Shown here piece by piece: positions 8,829-19,370 of a DNA stretch of 64,000 bases (position 1 is its first letter; every line of letters begins with the position of its first letter). The DNA comes from Mycobacterium sp. GA-2829 (GTDB lineage: Bacteria; Actinomycetota; Actinomycetes; Mycobacteriales; Mycobacteriaceae), in NCBI RefSeq assembly GCF_001499965.1, contig NZ_LQIT01000012.1:186001-250000 (forward strand). Reading direction: 5' to 3'. Both the position numbers and the translations under genes were made by a program. The notes below the pieces were generated by a model. That model was given only the letters and a program-made list of their open reading frames with translations, was not told the DNA's origin and ran no database searches.

Positions 8829-10073
8829 ATGCGCACCCCGATCGACCACGACGCCGTCGCCGCACTGGCCGACCAGCCACTCGACTGGCGCTACAAGGGG
8901 TTGCCCGCGCAATGGTCGGATAGGACGCCCGCACAGATCTGTGCCGGCTCCCCGGAATTGTTCGGGGCGGGGGTGCTCGGACCGGTGTGCGTGCTGCGGG
9001 CCTCGGCGCTGACGCACAACCTGATCACGATGGCCCGGTGGTGCCGTCGCCGCGGCGTGGACCTGGCCCCCCACGCGAAGACGCACATGGCGCCGCAGCT
9101 GCTGGCCCGCCAGTTCGACGCGGGGGCGGTGGCGGCGACCGCGGCCACGGTCGGTCAGGTGCGGGTGCTGCGCGCGTTCGGCGTGCGCGAGGTACTGCTG
9201 GCCAACGAGGTCGTCGACCCGGCGGGATTGGGGTGGCTGGCCCGCGAGATGGCGGCCGATCCGGACTTCCGGGTGGTGTGCTGGGTGGATTCGGTGCACG
9301 GCGTCGAATTGATGTCGGCGGCGCTGGCCGGGGCGCAGCGACCCCTCGACGTCTGCGTCGAGATCGGCTTCGCCGGCGGACGCACCGGCTGCCGCACCAC
9401 CGCCGTGGCCGATGCGGTGGCGCGTGCCGCCGTCGCGTCGCCGCGGCTGCGTCTGGTCGGTGTCGCGGGGTACGAGGCGGCCCGCGGGCATGAGGTGAGC
9501 GCCGACGCGTTGGCCGAGGTGACCGGATACCTGGCGACGGTGCGCGCCGCCGTCGAACGGTGGGCCGGACTGTTCGAGACCGACGAGGTGCTGGTCACCG
9601 CGGGTGGGAGCACGTACTTCGACCGGGTGGCCGACGTGCTGACCGGTGGGTGGCCGGGTGGGCTGACGGTGCGGACCGTGCTGCGCAGCGGGTGCTACCT
9701 CACCCATGACGACGGGCTCTACGCGCGCACGTCGCCGCTGGGCCGCGGCGAGTCAGGTGGCCTCACCCCGGCGATGAGCGTGTGGGCGCAGGTCCTATCG
9801 CGTCCGGAGGACGGTCTGGCCCTGGTCGGGATGGGCCGCCGCGACGTCTCCTTCGATCAGGGACTGCCCGTGCCGAAGGCCTTGCGCGACAGTCAGATCG
9901 AGCGGCTCAACGATCAGCACGCCTACCTGCGCGTCGGCGCCGACGAGGTCGCGGTCGGCGACTGGCTGGAGTTCGGGGTGTCGCACCCGTGTACGACCTT
10001 CGACAAGTGGCAGCTGATCCCGGTGCTCGACGACGACAACCGCGTCGTCGACCTGATCCGCACGTTCTTCTAG
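8829..10073 (+). CDS. D-serine dehydratase/D-threonine aldolase-like PLP enzyme
   Basis: A 414-aa fold-type III PLP enzyme. The alanine-racemase-like barrel carries the PLP lysine K84 in PHAKTH, and the C-terminal DSD-like domain has the metal pair H386-x-C388 ([10 protein letters not shown]) seen in zinc-dependent eukaryotic-type D-serine dehydratase. Family members deaminate or cleave D-amino acids such as D-serine or D-threonine; substrate choice cannot be read off here. It sits between lysS and coaX, where M. tuberculosis has only a short gene, and faces the opposite way to both, so it looks like an insertion into the conserved block. It is convergent with coaX, the two stops sharing 4 bp. 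A TTTAAT box 6 nt before the ATG may drive a leaderless mRNA. Confidence 0.85.
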   Translation: MRTPIDHDAVAALADQPLDWRYKGLPAQWSDRTPAQICAGSPELFGAGVLGPVCVLRASALTHNLITMARWCRRRGVDLAPHAKTHMAPQLLARQFDAGAVAATAATVGQVRVLRAFGVREVLLANEVVDPAGLGWLAREMAADPDFRVVCWVDSVHGVELMSAALAGAQRPLDVCVEIGFAGGRTGCRTTAVADAVARAAVASPRLRLVGVAGYEAARGHEVSADALAEVTGYLATVRAAVERWAGLFETDEVLVTAGGSTYFDRVADVLTGGWPGGLTVRTVLRSGCYLTHDDGLYARTSPLGRGESGGLTPAMSVWAQVLSRPEDGLALVGMGRRDVSFDQGLPVPKALRDSQIERLNDQHAYLRVGADEVAVGDWLEFGVSHPCTTFDKWQLIPVLDDDNRVVDLIRTFF

Positions 10074-10870
10074 CGACGGCGCTGGTTCTCGCGGTTGCGT
10101 TCGTACACCAGCCGCAGACCGTCGAGGGTCAGGTGCGGGTCGTAGTGCTCGACGGTGTGCACGTCCGGCAGCACCAGCGGCGCGGTGTGGCCGGTGGCGA
10201 CCACGGCGACGTCGTTACCGGAGAACCCGTCGACGTCCTCGCGGATGCGCGTCACCAGACCGTCGACCAGACCGGCGAATCCGAACAGCGCACCGGACTG
10301 CATGCACTCGACGGTGTTTTTGCCGATCACCGAACGCGGCCGCGTCAGCTCCACCCGGCGCAGCGCCGCCGATCTGGCCGCCGCGGCGTCCGACGACACC
10401 TGCACCCCCGGCGCGATCGCCCCGCCGAGGAACTCGCCCTTGGCCGAGACGACGTCGACACAGATCGAGGAGCCGAAGTCGACGACGATCGCGGCGCTGC
10501 CGAACCGGTGGTAGGCGGCCAGGCAATTGACGATCCGGTCCGCCCCGACCTCCTTCGGATTGTCGACGAGCAGCGGGATACCGGTCCGCACACCGGGTTC
10601 GATCAGCACGTGCGGCACCTTCGGCCAGTACTGCTCGAGCATCAGCCGGACCTCGTGCAGCACCGACGGCACCGTCGACAGGCCGGCCGCGCCGGTGAGG
10701 CGTTCGGAGTCGTCGCCGATGAGACCGTCGATGGTCAGGGCGAGTTCGTCCGCGGTGGCTTCGGCCTCGGTGCGGATCCGGAACTGCTGCACCACTTTCG
10801 CGTGGTCCCCGGATCCGGAGATCAGCCCGACGGTGGTATGGGTGTTGCGGACGTCGATGGTGAGCAGCAC
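10070..10870 (-). CDS. coaX: Type III pantothenate kinase CoaX
   Basis: A 266-aa ASKHA-fold protein that should phosphorylate pantothenate in the first step of CoA synthesis. Seen: the N-terminal phosphate loop [10 protein letters not shown], the [16 protein letters not shown] segment and the [21 protein letters not shown] motifs. It is nearly identical in layout to Rv3600c. The homologue in M. tuberculosis has been reported not to contribute measurable pantothenate kinase activity, CoaA being the main enzyme, so activity is not assured. The GTG start at 10870 lies 4 nt after the stop of the panD remnant, so it remains in the pan operon. Confidence 0.92.
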   Translation of the reverse strand: MLLTIDVRNTHTTVGLISGSGDHAKVVQQFRIRTEAEATADELALTIDGLIGDDSERLTGAAGLSTVPSVLHEVRLMLEQYWPKVPHVLIEPGVRTGIPLLVDNPKEVGADRIVNCLAAYHRFGSAAIVVDFGSSICVDVVSAKGEFLGGAIAPGVQVSSDAAAARSAALRRVELTRPRSVIGKNTVECMQSGALFGFAGLVDGLVTRIREDVDGFSGNDVAVVATGHTAPLVLPDVHTVEHYDPHLTLDGLRLVYERNRENQRRR

Positions 10871-10874
10871 TGCG

Positions 10875-10907
10875 TTACCGCGGCGCCGTCGAGAACGTGC
10901 GGAACAT
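10875..10907 (-). pseudogene. panD: panD remnant: 10-codon in-frame deletion scar
   Basis: Exactly where mycobacteria carry panD (aspartate 1-decarboxylase, source of beta-alanine) only a 10-codon frame remains, encoding [10 protein letters not shown] then TAA. It keeps a strong ribosome binding site (GGAGG, 5 nt before ATG) and the TGATG junction with panC. The first four residues are those expected for mycobacterial PanD (MLRT or MFRT, normally followed by MLKSKIHRAT). The body, including the Gly-Ser self-cleavage site, is gone. The remaining codons may be the original 3' end. The call rests on position, coupling and these four residues, so it is likely but not certain. Confidence 0.65.
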
Positions 10908-11848
10908 CAATTCCTCCAAGGCAATTGGTGGTCTGGCGATCCGACGCGCGGATGGCCGTCGATACCGCCGGACGCGCCGATGTCGACGGCGATGTTGTCC
11001 AGCAGCCTGGTTCGCCCGAGCCGGGCGGCCACCAGCAGCCGGGCCGGGCCCTCGTGCGGCGCAGGCCCCAGCATCGGATCGCGAACCTGCAGATAGTCGA
11101 CGTCGATGGTGGGGACCTCGTCGAGCACCGCGCGTGCGGCGTCCAGGGTGGCGGCCGCTCCGTTGGACGCGGCGTACATCCCGGCCAGCAGCGCGGCCGA
11201 CAGTGCGCCCGCGTGTTCGCGTTCGACCTCGTCGAGGTAGCGGTTGCGCGAGGACAGCGCAAGGCCGTCGGCCTCCCGGACCGTGGGCACCCCGACGATC
11301 TGGGTGTCGAAGTTCAGGTCGGTGGCCATCTGCCGGATCAGCACCAGCTGCTGGTAGTCCTTCTCGCCGAAGAACGCGCGGTCGGGCCGCACGATCTGCA
11401 GGAGCTTGCACACCACCGTCAGAACGCCGGCGAAATGGCCTGGGCGCGAAGCACCTTCGAGGTCATCACCCAGCGGTCCCGGATGCACGGCGGTCCGGGT
11501 GCCGTTGGGGTACATGTCGGTGACGGTCGGGGTGAACGCGATCTCGACGCCTTCACCGCGCAGCGCGGCGAGGTCGTCGTCGAGGGTCCGCGGATACGCG
11601 TCGAGGTCCTCCCCCGCCCCGAACTGCAGCGGGTTGACGAAGATCGACACCACGGCGGCGGCACCCTGCACCCGTTTGGCCTGCCTGATCAGCGACAGAT
11701 GGCCCTCGTGCAGCGCCCCCATCGTCGGGACGAGCATGACCCGCCGCCCGGTGGCGCGCAGCGCGCGGGTGACGTCGGCGACGTCGCGGGGTGCGGTGTA
11801 GACGTTGAGCTCACCCTTGGTGAACTGCGCCGGGCGCCGGATGGTCAT
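10907..11848 (-). CDS. panC: Pantothenate synthetase PanC
   Basis: A 313-aa cytosolic enzyme joining pantoate and beta-alanine with ATP, the last step of pantothenate synthesis. Seen: [10 protein letters not shown] at 41-50 (His47 and His50 of the nucleotidyltransferase HIGH-like motif), [14 protein letters not shown] and [13 protein letters not shown]. Length and sequence follow Rv3602c. The ATG at 11848 overlaps the stop of the DUF2520 gene by 4 nt. Downstream, its stop overlaps the start codon of the panD scar. Because beta-alanine would normally come from PanD, its supply in this strain is a question. Confidence 0.96.
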   Translation of the reverse strand: MTIRRPAQFTKGELNVYTAPRDVADVTRALRATGRRVMLVPTMGALHEGHLSLIRQAKRVQGAAAVVSIFVNPLQFGAGEDLDAYPRTLDDDLAALRGEGVEIAFTPTVTDMYPNGTRTAVHPGPLGDDLEGASRPGHFAGVLTVVCKLLQIVRPDRAFFGEKDYQQLVLIRQMATDLNFDTQIVGVPTVREADGLALSSRNRYLDEVEREHAGALSAALLAGMYAASNGAAATLDAARAVLDEVPTIDVDYLQVRDPMLGPAPHEGPARLLVAARLGRTRLLDNIAVDIGASGGIDGHPRVGSPDHQLPWRN

Positions 11849-12762
11849 CGCTGCACCGCCAGCGCCGCGAGCACGTCGTCGGAGGCGTGCGCCCGCTGGG
11901 CGGTGCGCAGCGAGTTCGTCCGGTACGCCTCGGCCAGTTCGGGATTCACTTCGGCGAGCGCGCGCAGATGCGTGCTGACCGCCGGTGCGTCGCCGCGCGC
12001 CACCGGACCGGTCAGCGCGGCCTGACCGCGCTGCAGCGCGTTCTCGAGCGACGCCCGCGCCAACGGCGCGACCACCCGCTCGGCGATCCCACCCGGTGCG
12101 TCCCCGACGGTTTCCTGACCCAAGAGTTCCTGCCCCCACAGTGCGGACCGCAATGCCTCGACCGCGTCGAGGATGACGGTGGTGACGTGATTACCCGCGT
12201 GCGCCAGCGCCGCGTGATACAGCGGACGCGCATCCTCCCTGACCCGGAACGGCTCACCGCCGATCTCGAGCACCAGCGACTGCGCGATCGCGTACCCGAC
12301 GTCGTCGGCGGCGGTGACGCCGAAGCACGCATCCGACAGCCGGGCGATGTCCTCGTCGGCGCCGGTGAACGTCATGGCCGGGTGGATGGCCAGCGGGACG
12401 CAGCCCGCCTCGGCCAGCGGCGCGAGGATGCCGACGCCGTTGGCGCCGGAGGTGTGGGCGACGATCGCGCCCTGGGGCACCGCCCCGGTGGCCGCCAGGC
12501 CGGAGACCACGGCGGCGAGTTCGGCGTCGGGTACGGCCAACAGCAGCAGTTCGGCGCGGGCGGCCACGTCGTGGACCGGGAGGACGGCGCTGTCGGGCAG
12601 TCGGTGTTCGGCGCGCTGCCGCGACGCCTTGGAGATCGCGTTACAGGCGACGACGACGTGCCCCGCGCGTTCGAGTGCGACACCCAGCGCGGTGCCGACG
12701 CGGCCGGCGGAGATGATGCCGACCGACAGCCGGGCCGGGCGCAGTCCGTCGGGCTGCTCCAT
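11845..12762 (-). CDS. Rossmann-like and DUF2520 domain protein (Rv3603c-like)
   Basis: About 305 aa. The N-terminal Rossmann-like NAD(P)-binding domain has a glycine-rich turn ([14 protein letters not shown], from about residue 12); the C-terminal half is a DUF2520 helical domain resembling ketopantoate/hydroxy-acid dehydrogenases. This gene is regularly found directly before panC in actinobacteria. A role in pantothenate synthesis (for instance ketopantoate reduction) is suggested by the neighbourhood but not proven. The ATG at 12762 was chosen because it gives a length close to Rv3603c; a TTG ten codons upstream is possible. Confidence 0.85.
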   Translation of the reverse strand: MEQPDGLRPARLSVGIISAGRVGTALGVALERAGHVVVACNAISKASRQRAEHRLPDSAVLPVHDVAARAELLLLAVPDAELAAVVSGLAATGAVPQGAIVAHTSGANGVGILAPLAEAGCVPLAIHPAMTFTGADEDIARLSDACFGVTAADDVGYAIAQSLVLEIGGEPFRVREDARPLYHAALAHAGNHVTTVILDAVEALRSALWGQELLGQETVGDAPGGIAERVVAPLARASLENALQRGQAALTGPVARGDAPAVSTHLRALAEVNPELAEAYRTNSLRTAQRAHASDDVLAALAVQR

Positions 12763-12858
12763 TGCAGGCGACCTCGCAAGTCTCGAGTTCAACGTTTCCG
12801 TTCCGGTCCCCGATGGGGTACCGGACGGTCGCTAGAAGGTTAACTCACCGGGTTCGGG

Positions 12859-14163
12859 TCACGGTTCGCGGCGGCGACGGCCGCCCCCGCCGGTGGGATG
12901 GGCCTCCAGCCGGGCGAGCAGTTCGGCGACGGACTGGCCGCCGGTGTCCTCGAGGCTGCGGCGGCGCCGCGCCCTGACCTCCTCGGCGGTCTCCTGCGGG
13001 CCCTGCATCGGAGCCTCCGGGGTCTCCGGGGCGGCGGTCTCGTCGGCCGGTGCGTAATGCCGTCCGCGCCGCGGCTCCTCGGCCGACTCGGCCGGCTCCT
13101 CCGCGCGGCGCCGCCCGACGTACTCGGTCGCCGGTTCCTCGGCCACCGGCGCCACCCAGTGACTGCCGGGTGCGCCCGGCGGGATCCACTGCCCCTCGGC
13201 GGGCACCGGCTGCCAGCCGCCCGGTTCGGGTCGAGGCTCGGGCTCGGGCTGTGGTTCCGGCTCTGGTTGTGGTTCCGGTACGGGCTCGGGCGGTGGCGCG
13301 GGCCGCTCCCACGCTTCCGCTTCGTGCAGCGGGGTGATGCGGGGGTCGGTGTCCGGTTCGTCTTCGTGCTCGTGTTCGGGCTGCGGCGGCGGGTTCCAGG
13401 CCGCCTGCGCGGCGGGTTCCGGTTCCTCGGCGCGACGGCGTCTGCGGCGCGGCTCCGGCTCGTGCGGTTCGGGTTCCGACGGCCTGCGGTGCGCCCCGCC
13501 GAACACCGGCTCCGGCTCCGGTACCGAATCCGGTTCCGGCGGTTGCGGTTCGGCGGGCACGTCGATGATCGGGCTTTCCTCGGTGCGGGATTCGCTCTCG
13601 TCGACGTCGGCGTCGCGCAGCATCTCGTCGAGCCTGCTGCTGCTCACCCGTCCGGTGGTCTCCGAATCCGGCGCCCAGTCACTGTATGCGCGCACGGTGG
13701 TGCGTTCGTTCTCGATCGCAGGCCGGTGCGCCAGGTCGGTGTCGAACAGGATCTCGAGGTTGGTGCGCAGGGCGGCGAGTTCGGCGCGCAGCGCGGCCAC
13801 CTCGTCGGCCGCCTGGGCCTGCAGCTCGTTGGCGATCTCGCGGCGCAGCTGGGACTCGACGGTCAGCTCGTACTCGCGGCGCGCGGAGATCTCCCGATCC
13901 AGCTGCAGGTCGTAGACGAGTTTGAGATCGCGGGCCTTGGCCTGGTCGTGATCGCTTTGCCGACGGTAGATCACCGAGACGAATGCGGCGGCCACCGCGG
14001 CCCACAACGCCAGGATGACAGCCAGTTTCAGCAATTCGACGCGGTTGGTGAACACCAGCGCAGAACTTGCCACGATGGCCAGCACCAGCAAGACTGTCAG
14101 CAGCATCCAGCCCGGTCTGCGGTTGCCGCGCCGGGCGCGCGGTCCGCGGGGCAGGACAGTCAT
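12859..14163 (-). CDS. Membrane-anchored coiled-coil protein with Pro/Glu-rich tail (Rv3604c-like)
   Basis: A 434-aa protein not recognised as an enzyme. After an Arg-rich start it has two hydrophobic segments (about 20-40 and 45-65), a charged coiled-coil-like stretch (QLDREISARREYELTVESQLRREIANEL and on, to about 145), then a long disordered region full of Pro-Glu and Arg: PEPEP-type repeats around 13230-13300, and HEHEDE. It ends with a short helical motif (SVAELLARLEAH). It matches the position and composition of Rv3604c (DUF6779 in current naming, from memory). It is probably anchored in the inner membrane with the tail in the cytosol, but topology is uncertain. It lies between the fol and pan genes. 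Confidence 0.78.
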   Translation of the reverse strand: MTVLPRGPRARRGNRRPGWMLLTVLLVLAIVASSALVFTNRVELLKLAVILALWAAVAAAFVSVIYRRQSDHDQAKARDLKLVYDLQLDREISARREYELTVESQLRREIANELQAQAADEVAALRAELAALRTNLEILFDTDLAHRPAIENERTTVRAYSDWAPDSETTGRVSSSRLDEMLRDADVDESESRTEESPIIDVPAEPQPPEPDSVPEPEPVFGGAHRRPSEPEPHEPEPRRRRRRAEEPEPAAQAAWNPPPQPEHEHEDEPDTDPRITPLHEAEAWERPAPPPEPVPEPQPEPEPQPEPEPRPEPGGWQPVPAEGQWIPPGAPGSHWVAPVAEEPATEYVGRRRAEEPAESAEEPRRGRHYAPADETAAPETPEAPMQGPQETAEEVRARRRRSLEDTGGQSVAELLARLEAHPTGGGGRRRREP

Positions 14164-14227
14164 GGGCCGACTGTACCCGCGAGAGGTCGCCAAGCGTGTC
14201 GACCCACGCGGCGATTCGAGCGACGGG

Positions 14228-14707
14228 TCAGTCCGAGGGGTCGTCGGGGTCTTCCGGCGGCTCGGGCGGCGACATGCAGCAATGCTGCAGCCACAGACCC
14301 GCGATCACGAGCGCCAGTGCGCTGATCGCCGCGACCGCCACTCCGGGGGTGTCCTCACCGGCTGCGCGCAGGGCGCCGCGCTGCGGCAGGATCTGCAGCA
14401 GCACTCCCGTCCACCAGCCCAGGACCGGCGCCCCCACCCAGGCCGAGGCCTTGGCGATCACCACCGAACGGGCCACCGCGAGCGGATGCAGCCGACCGGG
14501 ACCGTCGCCGATCTCCCCGTCGCGAATCTTGTTGCGTACGTTGACACCCCACACCGCCACCGCGGCGGCCACGCCGAGCAGCGACAGTCCGGTCCACACC
14601 GTGATCGGCGGGAACAGCCGGGGATAGGCCATCAGCGCGGCGAGGAATCCGACGACGCCCGCGAGGAGCGCCGCGGCCGCCAGGTCGCGTTTGCGGGTCG
14701 GGCCCAT
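14228..14707 (-). CDS. DUF3180 membrane protein (Rv3605c-like)
   Basis: A 159-aa protein with four predicted membrane spans (about 10-30, 35-55, 85-110 and 120-140) and a short acidic C-terminus (EPPEDPDDPSD). DUF3180 proteins almost always follow folK in actinobacteria; their function is unknown. The ATG at 14707 overlaps the folK stop (TGATG), so it is translationally coupled to folK. Two adjacent Cys (HCCMS) near the last span are notable but not diagnostic. Confidence 0.85.
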   Translation of the reverse strand: MGPTRKRDLAAAALLAGVVGFLAALMAYPRLFPPITVWTGLSLLGVAAAVAVWGVNVRNKIRDGEIGDGPGRLHPLAVARSVVIAKASAWVGAPVLGWWTGVLLQILPQRGALRAAGEDTPGVAVAAISALALVIAGLWLQHCCMSPPEPPEDPDDPSD

Positions 14708-15237
14708 CAGTCGGCCGCGATCTCCGTACGCAGCACCAGGTCGGTGAGCCGCACACCGGCGCGTTCGACCGGTTCGAGGTCCTCCAGCCACAGCGAGATC
14801 GGCCGGGTGATGTCCCCGACGGTCAGCGATGCGTCCGGATCGACCGCCAGCCACGGCACCAGCACGAACGCCCGCAGGTGCGCGTAGGGGTGTGGCAGCG
14901 TGAGCTCGGCTGTGCCCGAACGCACTTCGGTGTCGCCGTCATGGCAGGTGACGATGTCGACGTCGAGGGTGCGCGGCCCCCACCGCTGCCCGCGCACGCG
15001 GTCGGCGGCCTGCTCGAGTTCCTGACCGCAGCGCAGCCAACCGTGGCAGTCGAGGGTCGGGTCGTCGGCGATCACCACCGCATTGAGGAACGCGCCCTGT
15101 TCGACGCCGCCCCACGCCTCGGTCTCGTACACCGGCGACACCGCGCGCACAGCGTCGCCCAGCGCGTCGACCACCGACTGCAACCGGGTCAGGCGGTCGC
15201 CCACATTCGATCCGACGGACAGCACGACTCTGGTCAT
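14707..15237 (-). CDS. folK: HPPK, 6-hydroxymethyl-7,8-dihydropterin pyrophosphokinase
   Basis: A 176-aa enzyme transferring pyrophosphate from ATP to hydroxymethyl-dihydropterin in folate synthesis. Seen: the N-terminal [13 protein letters not shown], the [14 protein letters not shown] segment and the signature [11 protein letters not shown] that holds the magnesium-binding Asp residues. The ATG at 15237 overlaps the folB stop by 4 nt. It belongs to the folE-folP-folB-folK series, so all four steps are made from one transcript. Confidence 0.96.
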   Translation of the reverse strand: MTRVVLSVGSNVGDRLTRLQSVVDALGDAVRAVSPVYETEAWGGVEQGAFLNAVVIADDPTLDCHGWLRCGQELEQAADRVRGQRWGPRTLDVDIVTCHDGDTEVRSGTAELTLPHPYAHLRAFVLVPWLAVDPDASLTVGDITRPISLWLEDLEPVERAGVRLTDLVLRTEIAAD

Positions 15238-15605
15238 CTGCGCTCCTCCCGGGTCCTTCGGGCCACCACCGCGACGTCGGCGAAGGTCAGCGGTATCGGC
15301 GCTTCGGGTTTGTGGACGACGACCTCGACCGCGTCGATGCGGTCGTCGGTCATCACGTCGTCGGCGATCTCGGCGGCCACGGTCTCGATGAGGTCTCGGG
15401 GCGGACCCGCGACGATGTCGGCCGCGCGCTGCGCCAGACCGCCGTAGTCGACGGTGTCGGCGAGGTCGTCACTCGCGGCGGCCGCGCGCAGATCCAGCCA
15501 CAGCGTCACGTCCACCACGAAGTCCTGCCCGTCGCGGCGTTCGTGCTCGAACACCCCGTGGTTGCCGCGCACGGTCAACCCCCGCAGTTCGATCCGGTCA
15601 GACAC
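15234..15605 (-). CDS. folB: Dihydroneopterin aldolase
   Basis: About 123 aa, the usual T-fold size. It converts dihydroneopterin to hydroxymethyl-dihydropterin and glycolaldehyde. Seen: [21 protein letters not shown] at the N-terminus, carrying the active-site Glu, and the conserved HKPEAPIP near the C-terminus. The start is either GTG 15605 (MSDRIELRG, preferred by homology) or GTG 15611; both overlap the end of folP. The stop overlaps folK by 4 nt. Confidence 0.94.
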   Translation of the reverse strand: MSDRIELRGLTVRGNHGVFEHERRDGQDFVVDVTLWLDLRAAAASDDLADTVDYGGLAQRAADIVAGPPRDLIETVAAEIADDVMTDDRIDAVEVVVHKPEAPIPLTFADVAVVARRTREERR

Positions 15606-16425
15606 CCGCACCCCTCCACGCCTGCAGCACCTTCAGGGCGTCCACGGTGGCACGCACGTCGTGCACCCGCACACCCCACACCCCGTGCATCGCGGCCAGC
15701 AGCGACACCGCCGCGGTCGCGGTCTCGCGGCCGTCGGGCGGGCGGACCGCGCCGTAGGCGTCGGAGAGCAGCGCACCGAGGAACCGTTTACGGGACGCCC
15801 CCACCAGCACCGGGACGTCGGTGGCCACCAGTTCGGGCAGCGCGTTGAGCAGCGCCCAGTTGTGCTGGCCGGTCTTGGCGAACCCCAGTCCCGGGTCGAT
15901 GATCAAATTCCTGGGCTCCACCCCGGCTGCGACCGCGGCGTCCACGCTGGCGAGCAGTTCGGCGCGGACGTCGGCGACCACGTCACCGTAGACGGGCACC
16001 TGGTGGGGCCGCTCGGCGCCGACCGACCGCCAGTGCATGAGGATCCAGGGCACGCCTGCGTCGGCGACCACCCGCGCCATATCGGGGTCGGCGCGACCGC
16101 CGGAGACGTCGTTGACGATCGCGGCGCCGTGGTCGAGGGCGGCCTCGGCGACCCGGGCGTGCATGGTGTCGATGCTGACCGTGATGCCCGCGGCGGCGAG
16201 CGCCTCGACCACCGGAACGATGCGGGCGGTCTCGACCTGCGGGTCGACCCTGGTGGCGCCGGGACGGGTCGACTCCCCGCCGACGTCGATGATCGCGGCG
16301 CCCTCGGCCGACAGCGCCATCCCGTGGGCGACCGCGCGGCCGGCGTCGAGGAACTGGCCCCCGTCGGAGAACGAGTCGTCGGTGACGTTGACGACTCCCA
16401 TCACCTGCACCCCGGTGACGCTCAC
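15598..16425 (-). CDS. folP: Dihydropteroate synthase
   Basis: A 275-aa TIM-barrel enzyme that condenses hydroxymethyl-dihydropterin pyrophosphate with p-aminobenzoate; the sulfonamide target. Motifs in order: [47 protein letters not shown] and GASRKRFLG. All pterin- and pyrophosphate-binding elements are intact. The GTG at 16425 overlaps the folE stop by 4 nt. It corresponds to FolP1 (Rv3608c). Confidence 0.96.
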   Translation of the reverse strand: MSVTGVQVMGVVNVTDDSFSDGGQFLDAGRAVAHGMALSAEGAAIIDVGGESTRPGATRVDPQVETARIVPVVEALAAAGITVSIDTMHARVAEAALDHGAAIVNDVSGGRADPDMARVVADAGVPWILMHWRSVGAERPHQVPVYGDVVADVRAELLASVDAAVAAGVEPRNLIIDPGLGFAKTGQHNWALLNALPELVATDVPVLVGASRKRFLGALLSDAYGAVRPPDGRETATAAVSLLAAMHGVWGVRVHDVRATVDALKVLQAWRGAGV

Positions 16426-17027
16426 TTGCGCAAGATCAGGTCCAGCGCCTCGGCCCGCGAAGCCTTGTCGGTCTTGAACTGTCCGCGGACCGCAGACGTG
16501 GTGGTCGTGGCGCCTGGTTTGCGGATGCCCCGCATGGCCATGCACAGGTGCTCGGCCTCCATCACCACGATCACCCCGCGCGGGTCGAGCTTCCGCATGA
16601 GCGCGTCGGCGACCTGGGCGGTCAACCGCTCCTGCACCTGCGGCCGCTTGGCGTAGAGGTCCACCACCCGCGCCAGCTTCGACAGCCCGGTCACCCGGCC
16701 GTCGACCCCGGGGATGTACCCCACGTGGGCGACGCCGTGGAACGCCACCAGGTGGTGTTCGCACGTGGAGTACATCGGGATGTCCTTGACCAGCACCATC
16801 TCGTCGTGTTGTTCGTCGAAGGTGGTGTTGAGGACGTCGTCGGGGTCGGTGTATAGGCCCGCGAACATCTCCCGGTAGGCCCGCGCCACCCGCGCCGGGG
16901 TATCGACCAGCCCGTGCCGGTCCGGATCCTCCCCGACCGCGATCAGCAGTTCGCGCACCGCTGCCTCGGCGCGCGGTTGGTCGAAATCAGCGATCTTGAC
17001 CGTGGCCGAATTGTTCGACCGCGTCAT
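16422..17027 (-). CDS. folE: GTP cyclohydrolase I
   Basis: A 201-aa enzyme making dihydroneopterin triphosphate from GTP, the first committed step of folate synthesis. The zinc ligands fit C89 and H92 ([12 protein letters not shown]) and C162 ([10 protein letters not shown]), and the [14 protein letters not shown] element reads [10 protein letters not shown]. Length matches bacterial type I enzymes. It begins the folate series, starting 21 bp after ftsH ends, so it probably shares the ftsH transcript. Confidence 0.97.
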   Translation of the reverse strand: MTRSNNSATVKIADFDQPRAEAAVRELLIAVGEDPDRHGLVDTPARVARAYREMFAGLYTDPDDVLNTTFDEQHDEMVLVKDIPMYSTCEHHLVAFHGVAHVGYIPGVDGRVTGLSKLARVVDLYAKRPQVQERLTAQVADALMRKLDPRGVIVVMEAEHLCMAMRGIRKPGATTTTSAVRGQFKTDKASRAEALDLILRK

Positions 17028-17048
17028 CGAGGCCTCCTTGTGAAGTTG

Positions 17049-19370
17049 TCAGTTCTGCGCAGGCGGATTGGGACGGTCACCGTCGCGGCCGCGTTCCTGC
17101 TGCGGCCCGCGCTGCTGACCACCCTGCGGTCCGTGACCGGGCTGCGGATAGTGCTGGTAGGGCGGATACGGCTGCTGCTGACGCGGCGGCTCACCCCAGC
17201 CGGGGTTCGGCCCAGGCGGCGGATACCAGTAGCCACCCTGCTGACCCGACGGCTGCTGCGGCGGCGGCCAGCCCGGCGCGTGCCAGCCGGCGGGGGCGCC
17301 GTAGTCGGGCTGGGTCGACCCGTTGGGGGCACCGTTCGGCGATCCGTTGGACCCGTTCGACCCGTTCTTGCGGGCGGCCTCCTCGGCGGCCTTGCTGGCC
17401 GCGGCGATGGCCGCCTTGAAGGCGGGCTCGGGCTGCGGTTTGGGCCATTCCTCACCGCGTTCGATGGCCAGCTCACCCGGCGTCTTGATCGGCGGCTTGT
17501 CCGACGGCACCCGGCCGCCGAAGTCGTCGAACATGGTCAGCCGCGGCCGCTTCTTGACCTCGCCGAAGATCGCCTCGAGTTCGACGCGGTGCAGCGTCTC
17601 CTTCTCCAGCAGCTCCCCGGCGAGCGTGTCGAGCACGTCGCGGTACTCGGTGAGGATCTCCCACGCCTCGGTGTGGGCGGCCTCGATGAGCTTGCGGACC
17701 TCGTCGTCGATGATCTGGGCGACCTCGTGGCTGTAGTCCGACGAGGTGCCCATGGTGCGGCCGAGGAACGGATCGCCGTGCTCGGTGCCGTACCGCACGG
17801 CGCCGAGCTTGCTGCTCATGCCGTACTCGGTGACCATCGCGCGGGCGATCTTGGTGGCCTGCTGGATGTCGGACACCGCGCCGGTGGTGGGCTCGCGGAA
17901 CACGAGCTCCTCGGCGGCACGGCCACCCATCGCGAACACCAGCCGCGAGATCATCTCCGAGCGGGTCATCAGACCCTTGTCGTCCTCGGGGACGGCGACG
18001 GCGTGGCCGCCGGTGCGGCCGCGCGCCAGGATCGTCACCTTGTAGATCGGCTCGATGTCGGGCATCGCCCAGGCGGCCAGGGTGTGGCCGCCCTCGTGGT
18101 AGGCGGTGATCTTCTTCTCGTGCTCGCTGATGATGCGGCTCTTGCGGCGGGGCCCGCCGACGACGCGGTCGACGGCCTCCTCGAGCGCGAGCCCGGTGAT
18201 GACGGTGCCGTTCTCGCGAGCGGTGAGCAGCGCGGCCTCGTTGATGACGTTGGCCAAGTCGGCGCCGGACATGCCGACGGTGCGCTTGGCCAGCCCCTCG
18301 AGGTCGGCGTCACCGGCCATCGGCTTGCCCTGCGAGTGCACCTTGAGCACGGCGCGCCGGCCCGCGAGATCGGGGCTGGTGACCGGGATCTGGCGGTCGA
18401 ACCGGCCCGGCCGCAGCAGGGCGGGGTCGAGGATGTCGGGGCGGTTGGTCGCCGCGATCAGGATGACGCCCTGGCGGTCGCCGAAACCGTCCATCTCGAC
18501 GAGCAACTGGTTGAGCGTCTGCTCGCGTTCGTCGTGACCGCCGCCGAGGCCGGCGCCGCGCTGGCGGCCGACCGCGTCGATCTCGTCGACGAAGATGATG
18601 CAGGGGCTGTTCTGCTTGGCCTGTTCGAACAGGTCACGCACCCGGGAGGCACCGACACCGACGAACATCTCGACGAAGTCCGAACCGGAGATCGTGAAGA
18701 ACGGCACCCCGGCCTCACCGGCGACGGCGCGGGCGAGGAGCGTCTTACCGGTACCGGGCGGGCCGTAGAGCAGCACACCCCTGGGGATCTTCGCGCCGAG
18801 CGCCTGGTAGCGGCTCGGGTTCTGCAGGAAGTCCTTGATCTCGTAGAGCTCCTCGACCGCCTCGTCCACGCCCGCGACATCGGCGAACGTGGTCTTGGGC
18901 ATGTCCTTGGAGAGCTGCTTGGCCTTCGATTTACCGAAGCCGAAGCCCATCCGGCCGCCGGTCTGCATCCGGGAGAAGAAGACGAACAGCGCGACCAGCA
19001 GCAGCAGCGGCAACATGTAGATCAGCAGCGATCCCAGCACGCTGCCCTGGTTGACGACGGTGTTGATCTTCGCGTTCTTGTCCTGCAGCGACTCGAAGAG
19101 CTGGACCGCGTAGCCGGTCGGGTACTTCGTGAGGATCTTGTCGCTGTCCTCGGTGTCGCCGTTGCCGCTCTTGAGTTCCAGCCGCAGTTGCTGTTCGCGG
19201 TCGTCGATCTGGGCGCTCTTGACGTTGTCGCCGTTGATCTGCGCGATCGCCACGGAGGTGTCGACGGGCTTGTATCCGCGGGTGTCGTCGCTGAAATAAA
19301 AGAACGACCAGCCCAGCAACAACACGACCGCGATCACGATCAGCGTGCGGATCACATTTTTACGGTTCAT
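17049..19370 (-). CDS. ftsH: Membrane AAA+ zinc protease FtsH
   Basis: A 773-aa inner-membrane protease that degrades damaged or unassembled membrane proteins. Order: first span (about 8-25), extracytoplasmic domain, second span (about 110-130), AAA domain with Walker A GPPGTGKT and Walker B IIFVDEID, second region of homology ending in RPGRFDRQI, and the M41 zinc site HEGGH. The C-terminal about 140 residues are an unusual Pro/Gln/Asn-Gly-rich low-complexity tail (repeated [23 protein letters not shown]), common in mycobacterial FtsH (Rv3610c). The fol and pan genes follow on the same strand. Confidence 0.97.
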   Translation of the reverse strand: MNRKNVIRTLIVIAVVLLLGWSFFYFSDDTRGYKPVDTSVAIAQINGDNVKSAQIDDREQQLRLELKSGNGDTEDSDKILTKYPTGYAVQLFESLQDKNAKINTVVNQGSVLGSLLIYMLPLLLLVALFVFFSRMQTGGRMGFGFGKSKAKQLSKDMPKTTFADVAGVDEAVEELYEIKDFLQNPSRYQALGAKIPRGVLLYGPPGTGKTLLARAVAGEAGVPFFTISGSDFVEMFVGVGASRVRDLFEQAKQNSPCIIFVDEIDAVGRQRGAGLGGGHDEREQTLNQLLVEMDGFGDRQGVILIAATNRPDILDPALLRPGRFDRQIPVTSPDLAGRRAVLKVHSQGKPMAGDADLEGLAKRTVGMSGADLANVINEAALLTARENGTVITGLALEEAVDRVVGGPRRKSRIISEHEKKITAYHEGGHTLAAWAMPDIEPIYKVTILARGRTGGHAVAVPEDDKGLMTRSEMISRLVFAMGGRAAEELVFREPTTGAVSDIQQATKIARAMVTEYGMSSKLGAVRYGTEHGDPFLGRTMGTSSDYSHEVAQIIDDEVRKLIEAAHTEAWEILTEYRDVLDTLAGELLEKETLHRVELEAIFGEVKKRPRLTMFDDFGGRVPSDKPPIKTPGELAIERGEEWPKPQPEPAFKAAIAAASKAAEEAARKNGSNGSNGSPNGAPNGSTQPDYGAPAGWHAPGWPPPQQPSGQQGGYWYPPPGPNPGWGEPPRQQQPYPPYQHYPQPGHGPQGGQQRGPQQERGRDGDRPNPPAQN

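Noticed and set aside
13230..13300. Short GC-rich direct repeats resembling a repeat array
   Set aside because: They encode the Pro-Glu tail of the membrane protein in frame; there are no spacers, so this is not a CRISPR array.
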